Below the pieces are notes generated by a model. The model searched no databases. It saw nothing but the letters and a program-made list of their open reading frames with translations, and was not told the origin of the DNA. From an uncultured Anaerovibrio sp. (GTDB lineage Bacteria > Bacillota > Negativicutes > Selenomonadales > Selenomonadaceae): a stretch of DNA of 64,000 bases. Below, in pieces: positions 17,738 through 26,123 of the stretch (position 1 is its first letter; each line of letters opens with the position of its first letter). The position numbers were made by a program, and so were the translations under genes. Where the stretch lies: assembly GCA_934203205.1 (NCBI GenBank), contig CAKPYV010000005.1, positions 29,795 through 93,794 of the forward strand, read 5' to 3'.

Positions 17738-18223
17738 TTATTTTTGCAAATGGTAATGATATAATTCCGGCTCCTTGTCCTCCGCCAGCTCCAAAACCAT
17801 GAAAGATTGGCCTTTACCATCCCGAGGGTATGATAAACTACCTGGATTAATCAGGAAAATACCATTAATTTTTTTTATGAAAGCTACATGGGTATGACCA
17901 AAGACTCCAATATCTGCTCCCTTTTCCCGCACCGCCAGCAAAAAATTAGCCAGATTGCTCTTAACACCATAGAGATGTCCGTGGGTCAAAAAGATTTTGC
18001 TGCCTGCTGCCGTTACCAGTTCCTCATCCTCGGCACCGCCACGGCCCCAATCACAATTTCCTGCTACATTAACTACTTCTGCATCATAGGCCATACGTAA
18101 ATATTCTGCATCGGTGATTAAATCTCCTGCATGAAGCCAAAAATCTATTTCTCCCGCCACCTTTACCGCCTGGTCAATAGCATTAGTATTGCCGTGGGAA
18201 TCACTAATTATGCCTATACGCAT
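17738..18223 (-). CDS. YfcE/MJ0936-type metallophosphoesterase
   Basis: Small 161-residue calcineurin-like phosphodiesterase, cytoplasmic. Metal-binding motifs in order are SDSHGN near residue 8, HAGDLI near 31, the GNCDW equivalent of GNHD near 56, FLTHGHLYG near 79, and GHTH near 108. The family hydrolyses phosphodiesters in vitro; the physiological substrate is unknown. It lies 20 bp after rdgB in rph-rdgB-phosphoesterase, an arrangement common in Bacillota, which suggests a link with nucleotide or RNA turnover. There is no clear terminator before the fumA promoter region. Confidence 0.9.
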   Translation of the reverse strand: MRIGIISDSHGNTNAIDQAVKVAGEIDFWLHAGDLITDAEYLRMAYDAEVVNVAGNCDWGRGGAEDEELVTAAGSKIFLTHGHLYGVKSNLANFLLAVREKGADIGVFGHTHVAFIKKINGIFLINPGSLSYPRDGKGQSFMVLELAEDKEPELYHYHLQK

Positions 18224-18243
18224 AGCAAACCTCCCTTAAAAGC

Positions 18244-18843
18244 TTAATTTGCTAAATATTTTTCCAGAAGCTCCGCCATTTTGGCAATAGCCTCTCCTCT
18301 ATGACTGATACCCTGCTTTTCCCCCAAGGTCATTTCCGCCATAGTCTTTTCACCTACATAAAAATAAGGATCATAGCCAAAGCCATTCTGACCTCTGGCC
18401 TCCAAACGAATCTCCCCTGGACAGCTGCCCTCAGCAAATAACTGATGACCATTGGTATCCACAAAGGTCAAGGCGCATTTATAGGCCGCTGGAGAGCAAG
18501 CCAAGCCCAAGTCATGCAGTTTGGACTGCAGCTTGGCATTATTTTCCTCATCTGTGGCATTTTCCCCAGCATAGCGGGCAGAATAAATACCAGGTGCTCC
18601 ATTAAGAGCCTCCACCTCTAGGCCAGAATCATCCGCCAAGCAGGCTAGACCTGTTTCCTCACAATAATATTTTGCCTTCAGCAGAGAATTAGCCTGAAAG
18701 CTATCCCCATCCTCCACAGGCTCCGGATATTTTTCTGGCAGCTCCTTCAGGGATATCAGCTCCACATCCAAATTTTTAAAGGCATTTATCATTTCCCGTA
18801 CCTTGCCCTGATTGCCGGTAGCTATTACAATTTTTTTTGCCAT
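18244..18843 (-). CDS. rdgB: XTP/dITP diphosphatase (non-canonical purine NTP pyrophosphatase)
   Basis: Removes dITP, dXTP and ITP from the nucleotide pool by cleaving them to monophosphate and pyrophosphate. HAM1-family motifs visible are VIATGNQGKVREM at the N-terminus, ADDSGLEVEALNGAPGIYSARYAG, and the C-terminal GFGYDPYF plus KQGISHRGEA. The start is ATG 18843 (199 residues) because AAGGA lies 8 nt upstream; the ATG at 18852 lies inside that Shine-Dalgarno. It is the middle gene of the rph operon. Confidence 0.93.
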   Translation of the reverse strand: MAKKIVIATGNQGKVREMINAFKNLDVELISLKELPEKYPEPVEDGDSFQANSLLKAKYYCEETGLACLADDSGLEVEALNGAPGIYSARYAGENATDEENNAKLQSKLHDLGLACSPAAYKCALTFVDTNGHQLFAEGSCPGEIRLEARGQNGFGYDPYFYVGEKTMAEMTLGEKQGISHRGEAIAKMAELLEKYLAN

Positions 18844-18870
18844 ATCTGCCATCCTTTACTTTTACCCAAC

Positions 18871-19647
18871 TTATTCCCGGCCTACACGCCAAACCAGCAC
18901 TCCGCCTAACACATCCTTTTCATAGGAAATCAGCTCGTCAGTACCCTTGGCTGCCAGATCCAATAGCTTGGTTAATTCCTGAGGACTAAAAGGCCGTCCT
19001 TCGCCAGTCCCCTGCACCTCTACATAATTTCCCTCTCCGGTTCTTACTACATTCATATCCACTACCCCAGTGGAATCCTCCTCGTAGCAAACATCCAACA
19101 AGGGTACACCTTCTGGAGAAATACCTACACTTATGGCTGCCAAAAAATCCTTCACAGGGAAAGGCTTTTTACCATCATAAATAGTTTCACAGGCCTCCAC
19201 CAAAGCAATAAAAGCACCAGTTATAGAGGCAGTTCTCGTACCACCGTCAGCCTGAATAACATCGCAATCAATAATAATGGTCCGCTCTCCCAGAGCCTTC
19301 AAATCCATTACAGAACGCAAACTACGGCCAATAAGCCGCTGTATTTCCTGGGTACGGCCGCTCTGCTTGCCTCTGGTGGATTCTCTTGGAGTTCTGGTGG
19401 AGGTGGCACTTGGCAAAAGGGAATATTCTGCCTTCAACCACCCTTCCCCAGTGCCTCTGAGAAACACTGGCACCCTTTCTTCCACAGTAGCAGCACAGAT
19501 AACCTTGGTGTTGCCCATTTCTATTAAAACAGAGGCAGCAGGCCCCTGCTGAAAATGTCTATGTATCTTATAACGGCGCAGCTGCTCCGGCTCTCGGCCA
19601 TCTGGTCTGCCTTCCCGCCTTTTCTTATGTCCTTTTTTATGCTCCAT
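18871..19647 (-). CDS. rph: ribonuclease PH
   Basis: Phosphorolytic 3'-to-5' trimming of tRNA precursors. The family motif RPDGREPEQLR is near residue 13. Also seen are GNTKVICAATVEERVP, the phosphate-binding TRTPRESTRGKQSGRTQEIQRLIGRSLR region, and IDCDVIQADGGTRTASITGA. The start at ATG 19647 has GAGGT 4 nt upstream, giving 258 residues; a longer frame begins upstream without a ribosome site. It is first in a three-gene operon behind its own promoter. Confidence 0.95.
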   Translation of the reverse strand: MEHKKGHKKRREGRPDGREPEQLRRYKIHRHFQQGPAASVLIEMGNTKVICAATVEERVPVFLRGTGEGWLKAEYSLLPSATSTRTPRESTRGKQSGRTQEIQRLIGRSLRSVMDLKALGERTIIIDCDVIQADGGTRTASITGAFIALVEACETIYDGKKPFPVKDFLAAISVGISPEGVPLLDVCYEEDSTGVVDMNVVRTGEGNYVEVQGTGEGRPFSPQELTKLLDLAAKGTDELISYEKDVLGGVLVWRVGRE

Positions 19648-19680
19648 ATGTACCTCATTCCTTTTGTTCAAAACTCTAAT

Positions 19681-19709
19681 AGTATAGCATATAGACAAAA
19701 TTCTACCAA
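19681..19709 (-). promoter_or_regulatory. promoter of the rph operon
   Basis: Minus strand TTGGTA (19704-19709), 17-nt spacer, TATACT (19681-19686), 33 bp before the rph start. Confidence 0.65.
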
Positions 19710-19761
19710 CAAGAATTTATTGTTTTTGTATACATTATAGCACCTATATTGCGCAAAGAAA

Positions 19762-19805
19762 ATGCAAAATAAAAGCCAGGCTGTATCCAACCTGGCTTTT
19801 ACCTC
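19762..19805 (-). terminator. Rho-independent terminator of the small gene at 19811
   Basis: Perfect 10-bp stem AAAAGCCAGG (19771-19780) and CCTGGCTTTT (19791-19800) with a 10-nt loop. On the minus strand it ends CTTTTATTTT. It lies 10 bp after the stop codon. Confidence 0.88.
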
Positions 19806-19810
19806 ATATC

Positions 19811-20047
19811 TTATTGACTTACAATCACATTGTGACTTACGTTAAGGATATCACATTTATCCTTCAACTCTTTAGTTAATTCCTCCAAGGCTGACATATT
19901 CTTGCATCTTACGGTAATAGCACAATCATGACCATCCTGAATCTCAGACCAGGAAGTAACTCTCTCATCTCCCTGAACGAAATTCTGAAAAGGTACATTT
20001 CCTGCCAGCTGGCTGGCGGATTCAATATTTACAAATGATTCAATCAT
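19811..20047 (-). CDS. small cytoplasmic protein of unknown function
   Basis: Not recognised. The 78-residue acidic protein has two cysteines, in DGHDCAITVRCKN, and no membrane segment or signal peptide. The beta-strand run CAITVRCKN followed by a helix (ALEELTKELKDKCD) could be a small alpha/beta fold. AAAGGAGGG precedes ATG 20047. It has its own promoter and a strong terminator, so it is a free-standing, probably well-expressed gene. Confidence 0.75.
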   Translation of the reverse strand: MIESFVNIESASQLAGNVPFQNFVQGDERVTSWSEIQDGHDCAITVRCKNMSALEELTKELKDKCDILNVSHNVIVSQ

Positions 20048-20066
20048 TTCTATCCCTCCTTTGCGG

Positions 20067-20172
20067 AACATGGGCATATTATATATCAGGTTTGTTTCTT
20101 TGTAAATAGTTTTTTGAATAATTTATGTAAAGTTTTCATGAATTTTTTCTGAAAACATGGGCATATTATATA
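20067..20172. repeat. 19-bp direct repeat carrying a -10 box
   Basis: The 19-bp sequence AACATGGGCATATTATATA occurs at 20067-20085 and again at 20154-20172, 87 bp apart. On the minus strand each copy contains TATAAT. The copies lie upstream of the small gene at 19811-20047. Confidence 0.85.
20078..20106 (-). promoter_or_regulatory. promoter of the small gene at 19811
   Basis: On the minus strand TTTACA, 17-nt spacer, TATAAT. The -10 lies in the first copy of the 19-bp repeat. The rest of this 335-bp gap holds the second repeat copy, with a poorer -35, and the lctD terminator. Confidence 0.7.
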
Positions 20173-20289
20173 CAAAGCACTCCAAAAGTTACCCATTTTC
20201 TTCTCTAAAACCGTTTTGATAAGTTCTGGAGTTCTATGATTTTTTTCATTTTATTACCAATCTTACCATGCATATCTCACAGTTTTCAA

Positions 20290-20332
20290 CCAAATGAAAA
20301 GCACTCTGGAAACGGGGTAGAATCCAGAGTGC
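20290..20332 (-). terminator. Rho-independent terminator of the lactate operon
   Basis: Perfect 10-bp stem GCACTCTGGA (20301-20310) and TCCAGAGTGC (20323-20332), then TTTTCATTT on the minus strand, 50 bp after the lctD stop. Confidence 0.85.
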
Positions 20333-20382
20333 AATTCATTGTTAGGGTTATAGAGAGTTTTTATAGAAATGCTTTTGACGGG

Positions 20383-21786
20383 TTAGTCAAAGCAAACCTT
20401 ACGTGGATTGAGAATATTATTTGGATCAAAGGCTTTCTTAATTCCCTGCATAACAGCAATAGCAGCAGGATCTAAAGATTCCTTCAGATATGGCTTCTTA
20501 GCCAAACCGATACCATGCTCACCAGATACCTGGCCATCCATGGTGCGGGCCTTTTCATACATCTTCTCCATGGTAGCTTCCAACATTCTGTGCCACTCAT
20601 CCTCATCCAGATCATCACGGAGAATATATACATGGAGGTTACCGTCGCCAGCATGACCAAAGCTCTTGATGCGGATATGCATTTCATCCTGCAAATCATG
20701 TACGAACTCTACAAATTCATTAACACGATTACGAGGTACAACTACGTCAACCTCATCCATCATGGTAGTGGAACCACTAATGGCCTGCAGGAAGGAGCCT
20801 CTGGTCTTCCAGATAGCATCGGAACGCTCGTCAGTATCGGCAATCAATACATCATAAGCCCCCTGCTCCAAGCAAATCTGAGCTACACCATCATAGGCCT
20901 TGGCAATATCCTCAGCAGTATCACCATCGAACTTCAGCAACAGGTAGGCATCTGCCTGATTGTCTGGGAAGCTCTGACCTAGGAAATTCTCTGCGTCCAT
21001 GATAACTTCACGCTCCATGAACTCAATAGCAGTAGGAATAGCCTTGGACTTAACAATCAACGGTACAGTGCCGATGGCCTGTGCCAAGCTAGGGAATGGT
21101 ACCAGCAGGCTGACAGCCTTCTGAGGCAGAGGCAGCAGCTTCAAAACAGCCTTGGTAATAAAGGCCAAGGTACCCTCAGAACCAATAATCAAATCCTTCA
21201 GATCATAGCCGGAGCTGTTCTTTACAACCTTGCCCCCCAGCTCCAAAATGGTGCCGTCAGCCAGAACAACCTCCAAACCACGAACGAAGTCACGAGTTAC
21301 ACCGTATTTTACAGCTCTCATGCCACCAGCATTGGTGCTGATATTACCACCAATGGTAGCGGTTTTCTCACCTGGATCAGGTGGGTAGAACAAGCCCTTA
21401 GGCTCTACATACTGATAAATCTCCATCAGCAATACGCCTGGCTCCAGAGTCAGAGTCAAATTCTCCTCGTCCAGCTCCAAAAAGTGATTCATCAGAGTGG
21501 TATCCATCATAATACCATGCTCTACAGCTACAGAAGCACCAACCAGGCCAGTACCTGCACCACGAGGAGTTACGGCAATATGCTCCTGATTGGCATATTT
21601 CAATACCTTGGAAATTTCTTCAGCAGAGGTAGCCCGTACCACCAAATCTGGATAGGAAGGAGTAGCACTCAGCTCATCATGGCTGTATTCCTCATTTACT
21701 TCATCAGCCCAGAGAATACGGTCTCTAGGAACGATCTTTGCGATTTCTTCTAAATCAGCTTCCGTAAGTTTCTTGTATTCGCTCAT
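20383..21786 (-). CDS. lctD: FAD-linked lactate dehydrogenase (GlcD/LctD type)
   Basis: Oxidises a 2-hydroxy acid, most likely D-lactate, to pyruvate. An N-terminal FAD_binding_4 domain has PRGAGTGLVGASV near residue 75, and GGNISTNAGGMRAVKYG follows. A C-terminal FAD-oxidase domain has FGHAGDGNLHVYIL and SGEHGIGLAKKPYL. The 467-residue length is standard. Its ATG overlaps the etfA stop by 4 bp. In Acetobacterium woodii the gene set LctB (EtfB), LctC (EtfA) and LctD forms an enzyme that drives NAD-dependent lactate oxidation with reduced ferredoxin (electron confurcation). The same three genes in tight order here support that role. Glycolate is a possible alternative substrate. Confidence 0.9.
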   Translation of the reverse strand: MSEYKKLTEADLEEIAKIVPRDRILWADEVNEEYSHDELSATPSYPDLVVRATSAEEISKVLKYANQEHIAVTPRGAGTGLVGASVAVEHGIMMDTTLMNHFLELDEENLTLTLEPGVLLMEIYQYVEPKGLFYPPDPGEKTATIGGNISTNAGGMRAVKYGVTRDFVRGLEVVLADGTILELGGKVVKNSSGYDLKDLIIGSEGTLAFITKAVLKLLPLPQKAVSLLVPFPSLAQAIGTVPLIVKSKAIPTAIEFMEREVIMDAENFLGQSFPDNQADAYLLLKFDGDTAEDIAKAYDGVAQICLEQGAYDVLIADTDERSDAIWKTRGSFLQAISGSTTMMDEVDVVVPRNRVNEFVEFVHDLQDEMHIRIKSFGHAGDGNLHVYILRDDLDEDEWHRMLEATMEKMYEKARTMDGQVSGEHGIGLAKKPYLKESLDPAAIAVMQGIKKAFDPNNILNPRKVCFD

Positions 21787-22979
21787 GCCAAGGTACCTCC
21801 CTGCTTAATATTCTCAATCAGCTGTGGAATAATTTCATAGATATCTCCCACCAAAGCATAATTTGCTACCTTGAAGATAGCTGCCTCAGGGTCGGAATTA
21901 ATGGCCACTACCTGCTCAGAATTATTCATACCTGCCACAAATTGAATAGCACCAGCTACACCACAGGTAATAATCAGTTTTGGACGAACAGTACGACCAG
22001 ACAAACCAATCTGGTGAGCTGCTTCCATCCAGCCAGCTTCGCACAAAGGTCTGGTACAAGCTACATCGCCGCCCAAAAGGTCAGCCAGCTCACGAATCAT
22101 AGCCAGATCCTCAACCTTCTTGATGCCACGACCAGCTACTACCAGAACCTCAGCATTTTCAATGGTCTTCTGCTTTTCCTTCTTGATGATGCCCAATACT
22201 TCCATACGAGCCTTCAGCTTGTCAGCAGGCACCTCCAAAGGAATAATCTCACCCTTGGCCTCCTCAGAACGCTCTGGAGCATTCATTACCTTATAGCGAA
22301 CAGTAGCCATCTGCGGACGGGTTCTCGTAGTAAGAATCTCCGCCATAATATTACCACCGAAAGCAGGGCGAATCTGTACCAAATCAGTATTTTCATGGAT
22401 ATCCAAAATGGTGCAGTCAGCAGTCAGACCAGTCTTGAACCGAGCTGCCACTCTTGGAGCCAACTGACGGCCTACAGAGGTAGCACCTACCAAAATAGCA
22501 GAAGGCTTTATCTGATTGATATAGGCCTCAAAGGCTGCAGCATAGCTTTCAATCTTGAAATCCAACAGCTCAGGGCTATCTACTACATATACCTGATCTA
22601 CACCGTAATGCAACAGCTCATGTGCCTTGTCGCCAATACCGCTGCCCAGGAACAAAGCCTGTACAGGGTGACCAATCTTGTCAGCCAGCTCTCTAGCCTT
22701 GCCCAAAAGCTCCAGAGTTACAGGATGAATATCGCCCTCTACATGGTCTACATAAACGGTGATACCCTTCCAAAGACTCTTATCTACCTGTGGGCCTTCT
22801 TCTTCCTCTACGAATTCTACAGCACCAGGCTGGCCCTTCTTTACACAGAGCTTGCACAGTTTACAAGCAGCATTTATTTCCAGCTTACCGTCGTTGTCCT
22901 CCAGAGCCTTGAATGGGCAAAGGGCAACCATGGCAGCTATATCAGTTACTTTGTCCTGATGAACTATCAGTTTTCCCAT
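21783..22979 (-). CDS. lctC: electron transfer flavoprotein alpha subunit with N-terminal iron-sulfur domain (LctC type)
   Basis: The 398-residue chain begins with a ferredoxin-like segment (residues 1-55) with CPFKALE and, 13 residues on, CKLCKLC: four cysteines, enough for one [4Fe-4S] cluster. This is followed by the ETF alpha domains, with the C-terminal FAD-binding part VVAGRGIKK, GLSGRTVRPKLIITCG, SGAIQF-like GVAGAIQFVAGM and AINSDPEAAIFKVANYALVGD. Plain EtfA proteins lack the iron-sulfur extension; ETFs of bifurcating lactate dehydrogenases have it. AAAGGAG precedes ATG 22979. It is 55 bp after etfB and overlaps lctD. Confidence 0.9.
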   Translation of the reverse strand: MGKLIVHQDKVTDIAAMVALCPFKALEDNDGKLEINAACKLCKLCVKKGQPGAVEFVEEEEGPQVDKSLWKGITVYVDHVEGDIHPVTLELLGKARELADKIGHPVQALFLGSGIGDKAHELLHYGVDQVYVVDSPELLDFKIESYAAAFEAYINQIKPSAILVGATSVGRQLAPRVAARFKTGLTADCTILDIHENTDLVQIRPAFGGNIMAEILTTRTRPQMATVRYKVMNAPERSEEAKGEIIPLEVPADKLKARMEVLGIIKKEKQKTIENAEVLVVAGRGIKKVEDLAMIRELADLLGGDVACTRPLCEAGWMEAAHQIGLSGRTVRPKLIITCGVAGAIQFVAGMNNSEQVVAINSDPEAAIFKVANYALVGDIYEIIPQLIENIKQGGTLA

Positions 22980-23034
22980 TTCGCATTATCTCCTTTTCTG
23001 GTCATTCAATACACACTTTTCCTACAATCCGTTC

Positions 23035-23826
23035 TTAGGAAATAAACTTCAACTGCTTCAGCTTACCAAAGAGCTTATCTGCCATTTCCTGACCGTTGCC
23101 CTCCCAGGTCTCCTGTTCCTTGTCAGAAACTGGTGGGAAGATACGCTGAACCTGAGTTGGAGAACCAGAAAGTCCATAATGCTTCTTCTCCTGATCATCC
23201 ATATCCTTGAAGCTATATACAGCAATCTCCTTTTTCTCGGTTGCCTTCTTCAGCTTGTAGGATGGAAGTCTAGGCTGGTTGATATCCTTCTTGACGGTAA
23301 TAAGGCATGGGAACTGAACTTTCAGCTGCTCAAACTCATTGGCCATCTCCATATCAACATAAATATTATTGTCCTCTACCTTGTCGATTTTGGCTACATT
23401 GCATACGCAAGGAATATCCAGTACCTCAGAAATCTCTGGGCCAACCTGAGCGGTATCACCATCTGTAGTCTGAAGACCGCAGATAATCACATCAAATTTG
23501 CCCATTTTCTTGATACCCTGTGCCAAAGTATAGCTGGTAGCCAATACATCGGCACCGCCAAAAGCTCTATCAGACAGGAGCGTACCATCATCAGCTCCCA
23601 TAGCAAAAGCCTCTTTGATTACGGCAGTGGCTGGTGGAGGCCCCATGGTAATAACGCTTACCCGGCCACCATATTGCTCCTTCAGTTTCATACCACATTC
23701 CAGTGCATAGAGATCATAAGGATTCATCTTGCTATCAGCACCATTGCGCTTCAGTACACCAGTAACAGGGTCAACTTCAACTTTATTGGAGCCTGGAACC
23801 TGCTTGATACAAACCAAAATTTCCAT
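23035..23826 (-). CDS. lctB: electron transfer flavoprotein beta subunit (LctB type)
   Basis: Binds the second flavin of the EtfAB-LctD complex. CIKQVPGS, MNPYDLYALE and GLQTTDGDTAQVGPE are visible. The DGDTAQVGP stretch is characteristic of ETFs that bind the bifurcating FAD and NAD, unlike the AMP-containing classical type. Length is 263 residues. GGGGGAAAG lies before ATG 23826. A 126-bp gap with a long inverted repeat separates it from the lut genes, so a second transcript may start here. Confidence 0.9.
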   Translation of the reverse strand: MEILVCIKQVPGSNKVEVDPVTGVLKRNGADSKMNPYDLYALECGMKLKEQYGGRVSVITMGPPPATAVIKEAFAMGADDGTLLSDRAFGGADVLATSYTLAQGIKKMGKFDVIICGLQTTDGDTAQVGPEISEVLDIPCVCNVAKIDKVEDNNIYVDMEMANEFEQLKVQFPCLITVKKDINQPRLPSYKLKKATEKKEIAVYSFKDMDDQEKKHYGLSGSPTQVQRIFPPVSDKEQETWEGNGQEMADKLFGKLKQLKFIS

Positions 23827-23878
23827 ACTAACTTTCCCCCAATAGCATCGCTCTTTTTAACACTTCTTCTATTCAATG

Positions 23879-23930
23879 CCATCAGCTGCTCCCCTTAGGC
23901 AGCATATTAGCGTCAAAATGCAGCTGATGG
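23879..23930. repeat. long-range inverted repeat between lutBA and etfB
   Basis: Perfect 11-bp arms CCATCAGCTGC (23879-23889) and GCAGCTGATGG (23920-23930) with a 30-nt loop. No T-run follows on either strand. It could be a processing or stabilising stem between two segments of one transcript, or a weak terminator. Confidence 0.6.
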
Positions 23931-23952
23931 CCCATTTGAATCAAAATTTCAC

Positions 23953-26121
23953 TTACAGTTTTTCTGCCAGCACATCGGCGATATGCTTGGTCTGAATACC
24001 AGTCTCTGCCTTATCAAGACCACCGCCAATCTGCATCATGCAGGCAGGGCAGGCTACAACAGCAGTAGTAGCACCAGTATCCTTAATATTCTTAACCTTC
24101 TCATTCAGCATAGGAATGGAAACTTCCTGATACTTCATACCAAAGGAACCAGCCATACCACAGCACTTGTCGCAATTGTGCATCTCTACCAGCTCAACGC
24201 CAGGAGTTGCATCAATCAAGGCTCTAGGCTCCTCGAAGATCCCCAAGCCACGCTTCATATGACAGGAATCATGGTAGGTAACCTTCTCGCCACCCTTGGC
24301 ATGAACCAGACGACCAGTCTTCTTGTACTCCTCAGCCACAAAGCTGGAGAACTCCCGTACCTTGCTGCAGAAAGCTGCTGCTCTGGACTTCCACTCAGGA
24401 TCATTCTCAAAGAGCTTCATGTAAGTCTCATGGAGCGTTTCAGTACAGGTTGGGCAAGCAGAAATAATAACATCCGGCTTTACCTTCTCAAAGGCAGCAA
24501 TGTTCTTCTTAGCAGTTTCCTTACCAGCCTCTCTATCGCCGATACCCAGAATTGGCTTGCCGCAGCAGGCCTGCTCCATTGGATAAACAACCTCCATATC
24601 CAAGCTCTGCAATACCTTTACCACGTTCTCAGAGGTATCGGCAAAAACAAAGTCCATATTACAGCCACTGAAATATGCAACTCTCTTCTTTGGCTTGGAT
24701 GGGTTCTTCTTGCTCAGACGCTCCACTCTATCACGGAAGGATTCATCTGCGATAGTTGGCAGGCTGCGCCCTTTAGTTAATTCTTCCATAAAGAGAGGCA
24801 GATGACGGATAAACTTGCCCTTCTTAAATGGTGCAGAGCCGATGGAACCAGCTTTCAACAGCAACTTGTGGAACATACCACGATCATTCAGCACCATATT
24901 AAACATGGTCTTATCCATGCCTGGAGCACCATATTTCTTAACGTAACGGGCTCTCAGCTCATCAATCAAGTCTGGAATAGGAATCTTGCCTGGACAAATG
25001 CTGGCACACTTACGGCAGCCGATACACAAATCACTGAACTGATGGAAAGTCTCTACACCGTTGAAGAGACCAGTCAGAATAGCACCAATACCACCAGAGT
25101 AGATATGGCCATAAACATGACCGCCTACCAAAGTCCAAATTGGGCATACATTCAGACAGGAAGCACAGCGAACGCACTGGAAAGCCTGCTGCAATACAGG
25201 ATCCTTAGCAGCCTCCAAACGACCATTATCCAGCAGAATTACATACTGCTTGCGGTCGGTCTCCACATGCCTGCCATTTTCATCTTTATAAATAACCTTG
25301 GTAGGACCATCCACCATGGTCATATAGCTGGTCATCCGCTGGCAGGTGCCATTTCTAGGCAGGAGTCGCAGAATGCTGGCTGCATCCTCAGTCTTAGGAA
25401 TCAGCTTTTCATAACCAATCAGTACTACATGGATTCTTGGCAAAGTAGTTACCAGACGAGCATTACCCTCATTGGTTACCAAACCAATAGCTCCATTCTC
25501 CGCAATACCAAAGTTGGCACCAGTTACACCCATATCAGCCTGCAGGAACTCTTGACGGAGAGTCTTTCTGGCCAGCTGAATCATATTAGGAATATCCTCG
25601 CCAGGAACCTCATGATCTACTTCCTTCTCAAACATCTTGGCGCACTGATAACGGTTCAAATGGATGGCTGGCATAACCATGTGAGAAGGCTTTTGACCTG
25701 CTAAAGCAATCATCCACTCGCCCAAATCTGTTTCCTTAACCCGAATACCATTATCAACAAAACATTCATTCATATGAATTTCTTCGGAAGCCATGGATTT
25801 GGATTTTACTACACGTTTTACATTGTTTGCCTTGCAGATATCAATGAGGATTTTCTTTACCTCATCACCGTCCTTGGCACGATAAACCTTGGTGCCACGC
25901 TTTTCCAAACTAGCCTGAAATTCATCTGCCAGTTCATCAATATGCTGCACAGCATCATGCTTCATTTTCCGGAGATTCTCACGGAGTCCTTCAATATCCT
26001 GATCTTTGTAAGCATTCAGACGAGAGCCTGGATACTGCTCAGCAAACTTGGAGAGAGCACCCTGCATAATATCATCCTGAAGCTTTTCCTGTATTTCTTT
26101 TTTCAGATTTCTTTCTGCCAT
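23953..26121 (-). CDS. LutB-LutA fusion: iron-sulfur lactate oxidation protein
   Basis: 722 residues combining two proteins that are separate in B. subtilis LutABC (L-lactate to pyruvate). Residues 1-290 form a LUD domain (GVTGANFGIAENGAIGLVTNEGN). Residues about 310-385 carry two [4Fe-4S] motifs, CVRCASCLNVCP and CIGCRKCASICP, as in LutB. The C-terminal third has two CCG domains (SGCNMDF with QACCGKP, SCHMKRG with NCDKCCG), as in LutA. GGGAGG precedes ATG 26121, 2 bp after lutC. The expected role is passing electrons from lactate to quinone or another acceptor. Fused LutBA-like proteins are also known from other anaerobes. Confidence 0.88.
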   Translation of the reverse strand: MAERNLKKEIQEKLQDDIMQGALSKFAEQYPGSRLNAYKDQDIEGLRENLRKMKHDAVQHIDELADEFQASLEKRGTKVYRAKDGDEVKKILIDICKANNVKRVVKSKSMASEEIHMNECFVDNGIRVKETDLGEWMIALAGQKPSHMVMPAIHLNRYQCAKMFEKEVDHEVPGEDIPNMIQLARKTLRQEFLQADMGVTGANFGIAENGAIGLVTNEGNARLVTTLPRIHVVLIGYEKLIPKTEDAASILRLLPRNGTCQRMTSYMTMVDGPTKVIYKDENGRHVETDRKQYVILLDNGRLEAAKDPVLQQAFQCVRCASCLNVCPIWTLVGGHVYGHIYSGGIGAILTGLFNGVETFHQFSDLCIGCRKCASICPGKIPIPDLIDELRARYVKKYGAPGMDKTMFNMVLNDRGMFHKLLLKAGSIGSAPFKKGKFIRHLPLFMEELTKGRSLPTIADESFRDRVERLSKKNPSKPKKRVAYFSGCNMDFVFADTSENVVKVLQSLDMEVVYPMEQACCGKPILGIGDREAGKETAKKNIAAFEKVKPDVIISACPTCTETLHETYMKLFENDPEWKSRAAAFCSKVREFSSFVAEEYKKTGRLVHAKGGEKVTYHDSCHMKRGLGIFEEPRALIDATPGVELVEMHNCDKCCGMAGSFGMKYQEVSIPMLNEKVKNIKDTGATTAVVACPACMMQIGGGLDKAETGIQTKHIADVLAEKL

Positions 26122-26123
26122 GA

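Noticed and set aside
23879..23930. Terminator between lutBA and etfB
   Set aside because: The stem is long, but no T-run follows on the minus strand; listed as an inverted repeat instead.
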